Shown piece after piece: positions 1-7,286 of a stretch of 33,969 nt of DNA. Location: NCBI GenBank assembly GCA_029941985.1, contig JAPYTV010000001.1:1-33969 (forward strand), written 5' to 3'. Source of the DNA: Candidatus Pelagibacter sp. (lineage in GTDB: Bacteria > Pseudomonadota > Alphaproteobacteria > Pelagibacterales > Pelagibacteraceae). Position numbers and translations under genes: made by a program. The notes under the pieces were generated by a model that saw nothing but the letters and a program-made list of their open reading frames with translations, was not told where the DNA came from and ran no database searches. Position 1 is the first letter of the stretch. Each line of letters starts with the position of its first letter.

Positions 1-475
1 TTGCCACAACAACATAATCAAAAACATCTTTTGAAAATTTATTATTCTTTTTATCAAGAGAAGTAATTTCAAAATTATTCTCATTATAGGTAACATTGGT
101 AACACTATTATTAAATCTTATTTTATCTTTTAGATTCCCTTTTTTAACTCTACCGAGTATGTAATCATATAAAACTTCTCTTGGTGGAAATGATGGAATC
201 GGATTTCCAAAATGTTCATCAAAAGAATAGTCAGCAAATTCTAAACATTCCTTAGGGCCATTTGACCAAAGATATCTATACATACTATTAGGAACCGGGT
301 CGCCGTATTGATCAGATCCTGTTCTCCAACTGTAATTCCATAATCCTCCCCAATTCTCTTGCTTATCAAAACAAACTATTTCAGGTATTTTTTCACCTTT
401 TTTTTCAGCTTGTTGAAAAGATCTCAACATGGATAAGCCACATGGACCAGCTCCAATAATTGCTACTTTAGTCAT
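1..475 (-). CDS. tmm: Trimethylamine monooxygenase-like flavin monooxygenase (N-terminal part, truncated by window edge)
   Basis: The reverse strand encodes 158 codons from an ATG at 475 and runs off the left edge of the window. The protein opens with an FAD-binding Rossmann motif, GAGPCG (residues 8-13). It then shows segments typical of bacterial flavin-containing monooxygenases of the Tmm type: NWGGLWNY (about 42-49), SMYRYLWSNGPKE (about 64-76) and EFADYSF (about 79-85). Known Tmm enzymes use NADPH and O2 to oxidise trimethylamine to TMAO in the cytoplasm. The NADPH domain lies outside the window, so substrate specificity is inferred from N-terminal similarity only. It is divergent from glpK across a 158-base gap. 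An alternative is another class B FMO. Confidence 0.75.
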   Translation of the reverse strand, partial: MTKVAIIGAGPCGLSMLRSFQQAEKKGEKIPEIVCFDKQENWGGLWNYSWRTGSDQYGDPVPNSMYRYLWSNGPKECLEFADYSFDEHFGNPIPSFPPREVLYDYILGRVKKGNLKDKIRFNNSVTNVTYNENNFEITSLDKKNNKFSKDVFDYVVVA

Positions 476-494
476 CGAATTATCTCCATTAAAA

Positions 495-510
495 TAAATT
501 TATAAATTTA
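495..510. repeat. 16-base A/T palindrome in the tmm-glpK divergent gap
   Basis: TAAATTTATAAATTTA is a perfect inverted repeat 20 bases upstream of the tmm start. It could be part of a promoter or operator, but A/T palindromes arise easily by chance at this composition. The rest of the gap (476-633) is A/T-rich and holds one 23-codon ORF, listed separately. Confidence 0.25.
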
Positions 511-555
511 CTTTACTAACAAAATGCTAAAAATTAAAATAAATAATACTTTATT

Positions 556-627
556 ATGAAAATAAACTGGAATTACCTTACTTCTATATGGGCAGATAAA
601 CAAAAAAAATTATTAGGACTAGATTAA
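556..627 (+). CDS. Possible 23-residue small ORF ahead of glpK
   Basis: An ATG at 556 opens a 23-codon frame ending in TAA at 625-627, six bases before the glpK start. The peptide begins MKINWNYLT, contains two Trp and ends LLGLD, less lysine- and asparagine-biased than random A/T sequence would give. There is no clear Shine-Dalgarno and no known homologue I can name. It could be a translated leader peptide or chance. Confidence 0.2.
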   Translation: MKINWNYLTSIWADKQKKLLGLD

Positions 628-633
628 AAGTCC

Positions 634-2112
634 ATGAAAAAATTAATTCTTTCTATTGATCAGGGAACCACATCATCTAGATCAATTTTATTTAACCTTA
701 AAGGAAAAAAAATTTTTTCCTCTCAATACGAATTTAAACAACTGTTTCCAAATGATGGATGGGTTGAACATAATCCAGAAGAAATTTGGAAAGTTACTTT
801 AAAAACAATCAAAGAATCAATTAAAAAAAGTAAATCATTAAAATCCAAGATTGTATCAATAGGAATTGCAAATCAAAGAGAAACTACTATCCTCTGGGAC
901 AAAAATACAGGCAAACCAGTTTATAATGCAATTGTTTGGCAAGATAGAAGAACTCAAAATATTTGTCAAAATTTAAAAAAAAGGAAACTAGAAAATTTAT
1001 TTAGAAAAAAAACTGGACTTTTTATTGATCCTTATTTTTCGGCAACAAAAATAAAATGGATACTTGAAAACATTTCTAAAACAAAAAAATTACTTAGTGA
1101 AAAACGATTAATGTTTGGAACAATAGACACTTTTTTAATTTGGAGATTAACAAATAAAAAAAAACATTTAACAGATGCAACAAACGCAAGTAGAACTTTA
1201 ATGTTTAATATAAGCACAAATGAATGGGATGATGAAATTTTAAAAAAATTAAAAATTCCAAAATCAATTTTGCCAGAAGTAAAAAATTCTGCTGATAATT
1301 TTGGAGTTACATCTAAAAAAATTATTGGTGAAGAAATTCCAATTAGTGCAGTTTTAGGTGATCAGCAAGCTGCAGCAGTAGGTCAGGCTTGTTTTGAAAA
1401 AGGTTCAGTTAAAAGTACTTATGGAACGGGAGCTTTTGCAATAATGAATACTGGAAATAAAAAAATTTTATCAAAAAATAAATTATTAACTACAATTTGT
1501 TATCGTATAGATAATAAAACTACATATGCTTTAGAAGGTTCTATTTTTACTGCTGGTGCTGGTGTTCAGTGGTTAAGAGATAAGGTAAAATTAATTGATA
1601 GTGCTTATGATACTGAAAAAATTGCGAGATCAAATATTGATAATAATAATGTTTATATAGTTCCTGCATTTACTGGGTTGGGTGCTCCTTACTGGAATGC
1701 TAATGCAAGAGGAACAATCAGTGGCATAACAAGAAATACTGATTGGAAAAACATTGTAAGAGCAGTTATAGAATCTGTAGCATATCAAAGTTATGATTTA
1801 TTTAGAGCCATGAATAACGATGGATTAAAACCTAAAATAGTAAAAATAGACGGAGGTATGGTTTCAAATAATTGGTTTGCACAATTTCTTTCTGACATAT
1901 TAGATATAAAAGTAATAAGACCAACAATTTCTGAGACTACAGCTTTAGGTGCCGCATTAATGGCTGGTTATCAAATTGGATTATATAATTCATTTCATTC
2001 AATTTCAAAAAAGTGGAAAATTGACAGAAAATTTACCCCTAAAATTAAGAAAAAACAAAGAATTGAACTGTTGAAAGGCTGGCAACAAGCAATTAAGAGA
2101 ACTTTGGTCTAA
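634..2112 (+). CDS. glpK: Glycerol kinase
   Basis: 492 residues, the normal length for FGGY-family glycerol kinase, which phosphorylates glycerol with ATP to sn-glycerol 3-phosphate in the cytoplasm. The N-terminal phosphate-binding loop DQGTTSSRS lies at residues 9-17. Other family landmarks are NQRETT, WQDRRT, the GDQQAA segment, GAPYWNANARG and the C-terminal nucleotide-binding stretch DGGMVSNNW. All these match GlpK rather than xylulokinase. The stop is 9 bases before the gpsA-like gene, so the two are very likely co-transcribed. Together they would convert glycerol to dihydroxyacetone phosphate without GlpD. No glycerol facilitator is in view. Confidence 0.95.
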   Translation: MKKLILSIDQGTTSSRSILFNLKGKKIFSSQYEFKQLFPNDGWVEHNPEEIWKVTLKTIKESIKKSKSLKSKIVSIGIANQRETTILWDKNTGKPVYNAIVWQDRRTQNICQNLKKRKLENLFRKKTGLFIDPYFSATKIKWILENISKTKKLLSEKRLMFGTIDTFLIWRLTNKKKHLTDATNASRTLMFNISTNEWDDEILKKLKIPKSILPEVKNSADNFGVTSKKIIGEEIPISAVLGDQQAAAVGQACFEKGSVKSTYGTGAFAIMNTGNKKILSKNKLLTTICYRIDNKTTYALEGSIFTAGAGVQWLRDKVKLIDSAYDTEKIARSNIDNNNVYIVPAFTGLGAPYWNANARGTISGITRNTDWKNIVRAVIESVAYQSYDLFRAMNNDGLKPKIVKIDGGMVSNNWFAQFLSDILDIKVIRPTISETTALGAALMAGYQIGLYNSFHSISKKWKIDRKFTPKIKKKQRIELLKGWQQAIKRTLV

Positions 2113-2121
2113 AGTATAGTT

Positions 2122-3150
2122 ATGAAAAAAATTATTATTATAGGAGCAGGTGCGATGGGTTCTGCTTTTACTGTTCCTTGCATAGACAACAATAACAATG
2201 TTACTCTTATTGGAACTCATCTTGAAGATGATTTAATAAAACAAATTAAATCCAATAAAAATATTCACCCAATATTAAAAGTCAAACTACCAGAAAATTT
2301 AAAAATAGAAAAATTTGAAAAATTGAATTTGATTCTTAAAAAGGGAGTTGACATTATTGTTGCAGGAATAAGTTCGGTTGGAATTGAATGGTTTGTTGAT
2401 CAAATATCAAAAAATTATAAAAAAAATTTACCAATCATTTTATTAACTAAAGGACTTGCAATAGTAGACGATGAATTAACAACACTTTCAGATAAAATTA
2501 AAAAATTATTAAAAGAAAAAGGACATAAAGAAATAAATATTTCTGCAATTAAAGGACCTTGTTTGGCTGCAGGTTTAGCATATAAAATGAGAACAGGAAC
2601 AGTTATTGCAAATCCTAATATTAAAGAAGCTGAATTTTTAAAAAAAATAATATCAACAGATTATTATTCCACTGAGATATCAAATGATCTGGAGGGAGTT
2701 GAGTTATCTGGAGCAATTAAAAATATTTATTCAATGTTGATAGGTGCGTCAGAGGGATTAAGTAATTCTAAGGTATCAATAGAGACTCAATCAAAATACT
2801 ATTTAAATACTTCAGCTTCATTAATTCATAGATCAATTTCTGAAATGGTAGATTTTGTTTCTCATTATGGGGGCAAACCAGACACTGTTTATGGTTTAGC
2901 GGGACTAGGAGATTTATATGTTAGTGCAATAGGAGGAAGAAATAGTTTAATGGGTAGATACTTAGGGCAAGGATACTTATACAAAAATGCAAAAGAAAAG
3001 TTCATGAAAAATATTACTGTTGAAGGAGCCCAACTTGCTTTAGAAATTGGTCCAAAAATTTTAAATGAACTTGACTCAAAAAATTTCCCACTAATGTTTA
3101 GTATGCTCAATACTATCTGTAATAATAAAAAATTAGAAATTAACTGGTAA
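2122..3150 (+). CDS. gpsA: NAD(P)-dependent glycerol-3-phosphate dehydrogenase-like protein
   Basis: 342 residues. The N-terminal dinucleotide motif GAGAMG is at residues 8-13. The C-terminal half carries the GpsA helix pattern SGAIKNIYSM with the expected catalytic lysine, followed by GLAGLGDLYVS and GRYLGQG. The family interconverts glycerol 3-phosphate and dihydroxyacetone phosphate. One feature is odd: the usual SGP-[ST]-FA segment reads KGPCLA here, so substrate or direction may differ from housekeeping GpsA. It sits directly behind glpK and abuts the amidotransferase without a spacer (TAA then ATG), implying translational coupling. The family call is firm; the exact substrate is inferred from glpK. 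Confidence 0.85.
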   Translation: MKKIIIIGAGAMGSAFTVPCIDNNNNVTLIGTHLEDDLIKQIKSNKNIHPILKVKLPENLKIEKFEKLNLILKKGVDIIVAGISSVGIEWFVDQISKNYKKNLPIILLTKGLAIVDDELTTLSDKIKKLLKEKGHKEINISAIKGPCLAAGLAYKMRTGTVIANPNIKEAEFLKKIISTDYYSTEISNDLEGVELSGAIKNIYSMLIGASEGLSNSKVSIETQSKYYLNTSASLIHRSISEMVDFVSHYGGKPDTVYGLAGLGDLYVSAIGGRNSLMGRYLGQGYLYKNAKEKFMKNITVEGAQLALEIGPKILNELDSKNFPLMFSMLNTICNNKKLEINW

Positions 3151-3942
3151 ATGAAAAGTTTAAATATTTTAATTTGTGAAGGAAATACTCCTGAAGAAGG
3201 AAAAAATTTTCATGATGTAGGTATACCCACTCATACAAAAAGTCTAAAAGAAAGTCTTTCATATTTTAATAAAAACTTAAATATAGATGTATTAAATCCT
3301 TGCCTAGAGCTAAATTTAAATGAAATTACAACAAATCTAAAAAAATATGATGGACTAATTTGGGGAGGCAGTAGTCTGAATATTTATAACAATACTATTG
3401 AAGTGAAAAGACAAATTTCATTTATGAAAGAATGTTTTAGAAATGTAAAAAAAATATTAGCTATTTGTTGGGGTATGCAAGTTGCTGTTACAGCAGCAGG
3501 AGGCGAGGTAAGAAAGGGAGTAAATGGCTCTCATATAGGAATAGCAAATGATATTGAATTAACACAAGCAGGTTTAAATAATTTGTTTTATAAAGACAAA
3601 AATAATAAATTTAATACACCTGCATTTAACTTTGATGAAGTAGTAGCACTACCAAATGGAGCAACTCACTTAGCTTCTAATAAAATTAATAAAATTCAAG
3701 GACTTCACTTTAATTCAGGTATTAGTGAAATTTGGGGTATACAATATCACCCAGAAATTACTTATGAAAAAATGATAAGTATTATCAAATTTAGAAAAGA
3801 TAGATTAATTAATCAAAGAAACAGATTTAAAAATGAAGAAGAAGTTAACAATCATATCAATTTTATTGAAGAAGAGATTAAAATCTCAGAAAAAAATTCT
3901 AGAATGCTAGAATTAAGAAATTGGTTAAATCTAATTAGCTAA
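3151..3942 (+). CDS. Class I glutamine amidotransferase-like protein
   Basis: 263 residues, a stand-alone GATase1 domain. The nucleophile elbow is ICWGMQ with Cys106, and the His-Glu pair is YHPE (His200, Glu202), so the Cys-His-Glu triad is intact. The oxyanion region GLIWGGSS lies upstream. Such domains hydrolyse glutamine and pass ammonia to a synthetase or act as gamma-glutamyl hydrolases. No synthetase partner is fused or adjacent, so the acceptor is unknown. The C-terminal 45 residues are charged and probably helical. It starts immediately after the gpsA-like stop codon, making it the third gene of the glycerol unit, and converges on fhs with a 3-base gap. Confidence 0.8.
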   Translation: MKSLNILICEGNTPEEGKNFHDVGIPTHTKSLKESLSYFNKNLNIDVLNPCLELNLNEITTNLKKYDGLIWGGSSLNIYNNTIEVKRQISFMKECFRNVKKILAICWGMQVAVTAAGGEVRKGVNGSHIGIANDIELTQAGLNNLFYKDKNNKFNTPAFNFDEVVALPNGATHLASNKINKIQGLHFNSGISEIWGIQYHPEITYEKMISIIKFRKDRLINQRNRFKNEEEVNNHINFIEEEIKISEKNSRMLELRNWLNLIS

Positions 3943-3945
3943 TTT

Positions 3946-5631
3946 TTAAAATAAACCTTCTATTTCACCACTTTTATTTAACTTGATTGAGTCAGCTGCT
4001 GGAACTCTCGGTAGTCCTGGCATAGTCATGACTGCCCCACAGACAACAACGATAAATTCTGCACCTGAAGAAAGTCTAATTTCTCTTATTGGTAAAACAT
4101 GTCCCGTAGGTGCACCTTTTAAGCTTGGATCTGTTGAAAAACTGTATTGAGTTTTAGCTATACAAATAGGAAAATCACCATAACCCTCTTTTTCAAAGCT
4201 TTTTAATTGGTCTCTGATTTTAGTATCAGCAATAACCTCATTTGCTCTATAAATTTCTTTTGCAATTGTTTCTATTTTTTTAAATAGTGGAGTTTTGCTT
4301 TCATATAAGAATTTGAATTTAGCATCATTTTTTTCACATAACTCAGCTACATGATTTGCTAGTTCTTTTGTGCCATCACCTCCATTTGCCCAGTGAGTGC
4401 AAAGACTTGCTTTAACTCCAATTCCATCACAAAATTCAATTAAAGCTTTTACTTCATTATCTGTATCTTTAATAAAATGATTAACTGCTACGGCAACAGG
4501 TAAGCCAAATTTTTTAACATTTTCAATATGTCTTTGAAGGTTAATTAAGCCTTTTTTTAAAGCATCTACATTTTCAGTTTTAAGATTATCTTTAGCTATA
4601 CCTCCATGCATTTTTAGTGCCCTAATAGTTGCAACGATTACAACGCAGCTTGGCTTTAAATTTGATTTTCTACATTTAATATCTAAGAATTTTTCAGCAC
4701 CCAGGTCAGCACCAAAACCTGCTTCTGTAATTACATAATCAGCAAGTTTTAATCCAGTTTTTGTGGCGATTACAGAATTACAACCATGTGCAATATTTGC
4801 AAATGGACCACCATGAATAATCGCAGGATTATTTTCTAAAGTTTGAGTTATATTTGGTCTGATTGCTTCTTTTAGCAATACAGTCATTGGACCATGTGCT
4901 TTTAAATCTTTTGCATAAACAGGCTTTTTATCTCTAGTATATGCGATTGTTATATTTCCAATTCTATTTTCTAAATCTTTTAAATCATTTGATAAGCAGA
5001 AAATTGCCATAATCTCTGAAGCAACAGTAATATCAAAACCATCTTCTCTAGGAAAACCATTTGCAATTCCACCTAAATTTATATTGATTGATCTTAGAGA
5101 ACGATCATTCATATCCATAACTCTTTTCCAAACAATTCTTCTAACATCTATATCTAATTTGTTTCCCCAATAGATATGATTATCAATTAAAGCAGATAAT
5201 AAATTGTGAGCAGATGTTATTGCGTGAAAATCTCCAGTAAAATGTAAATTAATTTGTTCCATAGGAACTACTTGAGCATATCCACCACCAGCAGCACCAC
5301 CTTTCATTCCAAAAGAAGGTCCAAGACTTGGTTCCCTTAAACAAACAATAGATTTTTTTCCAATTTTATTTAATCCATCGCTCAAACCAACTGAAGTAGT
5401 AGTTTTACCTTCACCTGCAGGAGTAGGTGTGATGGCAGTTATCAAAACAAGTTTTCCATCAGGCTTGTCTTTTAAAGTGTCTAAATATTCTAAGTTAATT
5501 TTTGCAATATGTCTGCCCATTGGACTATAGGCTTTACTTTCATCTGGCACATTTATCTTTGCCAAGATATCATTTATAGGTTGCATTTTAGCTTCTCTAG
5601 CTATTTGAATATCTGATTTAACTTCACTCAT
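3946..5631 (-). CDS. fhs: Formate-tetrahydrofolate ligase (10-formyl-THF synthetase)
   Basis: 561 residues, close to the usual 555-560. The enzyme condenses formate and THF with ATP to give 10-formyl-THF. The ATP-binding loop PTPAGEGKTTTS is at residues 69-80. Family signatures include REPSLGPSFGMKGGAAGGG, GGPFANIAHGCNS and the C-terminal VCGAVMTMPGLP. It is divergently arranged with the sarcosine oxidase genes across 129 bases, so the two sources of folate-bound one-carbon units may be expressed together. The call rests on strong similarity along the whole length. Confidence 0.97.
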   Translation of the reverse strand: MSEVKSDIQIAREAKMQPINDILAKINVPDESKAYSPMGRHIAKINLEYLDTLKDKPDGKLVLITAITPTPAGEGKTTTSVGLSDGLNKIGKKSIVCLREPSLGPSFGMKGGAAGGGYAQVVPMEQINLHFTGDFHAITSAHNLLSALIDNHIYWGNKLDIDVRRIVWKRVMDMNDRSLRSININLGGIANGFPREDGFDITVASEIMAIFCLSNDLKDLENRIGNITIAYTRDKKPVYAKDLKAHGPMTVLLKEAIRPNITQTLENNPAIIHGGPFANIAHGCNSVIATKTGLKLADYVITEAGFGADLGAEKFLDIKCRKSNLKPSCVVIVATIRALKMHGGIAKDNLKTENVDALKKGLINLQRHIENVKKFGLPVAVAVNHFIKDTDNEVKALIEFCDGIGVKASLCTHWANGGDGTKELANHVAELCEKNDAKFKFLYESKTPLFKKIETIAKEIYRANEVIADTKIRDQLKSFEKEGYGDFPICIAKTQYSFSTDPSLKGAPTGHVLPIREIRLSSGAEFIVVVCGAVMTMPGLPRVPAADSIKLNKSGEIEGLF

Positions 5632-5760
5632 ATAAAACTTCTATAAATTTATGTTTATTTAAACAGAATTAGTATCTTCTTTTTGTAATTTTTGAAACTT
5701 CTAAAAAATATATATAAAAAAAATAAGATCTATTTATATTGTTTTATATAAAATTAAAAA
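5632..5760. promoter_or_regulatory. Divergent promoter region between fhs and soxB
   Basis: This 129-base gap separates two genes transcribed away from each other, so it must hold both promoters unless transcription enters from outside. On the plus strand, TTGAAA at 5692-5697 lies 15 bases before TATAAA at 5713-5718. That spacing is short for a sigma-70 pair and such boxes are common at this composition. No glycine riboswitch signature or strong hairpin is visible. Confidence 0.3.
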
Positions 5761-7017
5761 ATGCAAAAATACTCCATATTTAATCTAATAAAAAATGCTT
5801 TCTTAAATCATCAAAATTGGGATTTAGCCTGGAAGGATCCTACTCCAAAAAAAGAATATGACGTTGTAATTATTGGAGGTGGAGGACATGGGCTGGCAAC
5901 AGCGTATTACCTTGCCAAAGAGCACAATATTACAAATGTTGCAATTATTGAAAAGGGGTGGATTGGCGGAGGAAATGTAGGAAGAAATACAACTATTATT
6001 AGATCTAACTATATGTACGACGACAATGCTTTGTTTAGTGAGCTTGGAATGGATTTATGGAGAAAGATGAGCCAAGATTTAAATTATAACGTAATGTTTT
6101 CTCCAAGAGGAATTATTAATCTCGCTCATTCAGATGCTCAAATGAATATTTTTACAAGAAGAGGAAATTCTATGCGTTTAAATGGTATTGATGCAGTTCT
6201 TTTAAATAGAGAAGAGGTAAAAGAAATTATTCCAATGGCAGACTTTTCGGACAATGTAAGATTTCCTATTTTTGGTGGATTGATGCAACCAAGCGCAGGA
6301 ACAGCAAGGCACGACGCTGTTGCTTGGGGTTATGCACGTCAGGCAGATTCAATGGGAGTTGATATTATACAAAATTGCGAAGTAACTGGATTTGATATTT
6401 CGAGTGGAAAAATCAAAGGAGTTAGAACTTCAAGAGGAGATATTAAAGTTAAAAAAATTGGTTTATGCGTTGCAGGAAGTACAAACATTTTAGCTGAAAA
6501 GCTGAATATGACAATACCAGTAGAAACTCATCTTTTACAAGCATGTGTTTCAGAGCCGGTAAAACCTGTTTTAGATAGAGTAGTTACTTTTGGAGCAGGT
6601 CATTTTTATATTAGCCAATCAGACAAAGGTGAAATGGTGATGGGTGGAGATTTGGATGGGTATAATAGTTATGCTCAAAGAGGAAATTTACCAACACTTC
6701 AACATGTTTTAACAGAAGGAATTGCTATGATGCCATTTCTTAGCAAATTAAAAATGCTAAGAACTTGGGGTGGTATAATGGATATGTCTATGGATGGCTC
6801 ACCAATTATAGACAAAACGCATATTGAAGGATTATATTTAAATTGTGGATGGTGTTATGGTGGCTTTAAAGCAACTCCAGCATCAGGATGGACTTTTGCT
6901 TATACAATCGCACAAGATAGAGTTCATAAATTAAATGCAGGATATAGTTTAAATAGATTTAACACAGGTCACTTACTTGATGAAAAGGGACTTGGAACTA
7001 AAACATGGGTTTCATAA
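5761..7017 (+). CDS. soxB: Sarcosine oxidase, subunit beta
   Basis: 418 residues. This is the flavoprotein subunit that oxidises the N-methyl group of sarcosine in heterotetrameric sarcosine oxidase, using FAD and a covalently bound FMN. The FAD-binding GGGGHG motif is at residues 39-44. The segment TARHDAVAWG places His184 where the family carries its FMN-linking histidine. The C-terminal NCGWCYGGFKATPASG matches the family end. It is the first gene of soxBDAG; soxD starts directly after its TAA. The complex yields glycine, 5,10-methylene-THF and H2O2 when THF is present. Confidence 0.95.
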   Translation: MQKYSIFNLIKNAFLNHQNWDLAWKDPTPKKEYDVVIIGGGGHGLATAYYLAKEHNITNVAIIEKGWIGGGNVGRNTTIIRSNYMYDDNALFSELGMDLWRKMSQDLNYNVMFSPRGIINLAHSDAQMNIFTRRGNSMRLNGIDAVLLNREEVKEIIPMADFSDNVRFPIFGGLMQPSAGTARHDAVAWGYARQADSMGVDIIQNCEVTGFDISSGKIKGVRTSRGDIKVKKIGLCVAGSTNILAEKLNMTIPVETHLLQACVSEPVKPVLDRVVTFGAGHFYISQSDKGEMVMGGDLDGYNSYAQRGNLPTLQHVLTEGIAMMPFLSKLKMLRTWGGIMDMSMDGSPIIDKTHIEGLYLNCGWCYGGFKATPASGWTFAYTIAQDRVHKLNAGYSLNRFNTGHLLDEKGLGTKTWVS

Positions 7018-7284
7018 ATGTTACATATTAAATGTCCACATTGTGGTATGAGATCGCAAAATGAATTTGCATATGGTGGCGATGCGAGTGTCAAAAGACC
7101 AGAATTAAATAAAGAAATTTCAGATTTAGAGTGGGATAATTTTGTATATCTTAGAAAAAGTTTAAGAGGAAAACATTTAGAGTTATGGCAGCATATTTCA
7201 GGGTGTAGGCAGTGGTTTAAAGTTCAAAGAGATACAGCAACCCACGAAATATTTAAAACATTAAAGGCTAACGAAGATATCTAA
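7018..7284 (+). CDS. soxD: Sarcosine oxidase, subunit delta
   Basis: 88 residues, a small zinc-binding subunit. The ligand pattern is visible as CPHCG near the N-terminus (Cys6, Cys9) and HISGCRQWF near residues 59-67 (His and Cys). The intervening FAYGGDA and RGKHLELWQH segments match SoxD. It starts immediately after soxB and ends two bases before soxA, which fixes its assignment. Confidence 0.93.
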   Translation: MLHIKCPHCGMRSQNEFAYGGDASVKRPELNKEISDLEWDNFVYLRKSLRGKHLELWQHISGCRQWFKVQRDTATHEIFKTLKANEDI

Positions 7285-7286
7285 TT

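Noticed and set aside
5632..5760. Glycine riboswitch ahead of sarcosine oxidase
   Set aside because: Glycine riboswitches are known in SAR11, but this gap is almost pure A/T and shows none of the G-rich conserved core or tandem stems.
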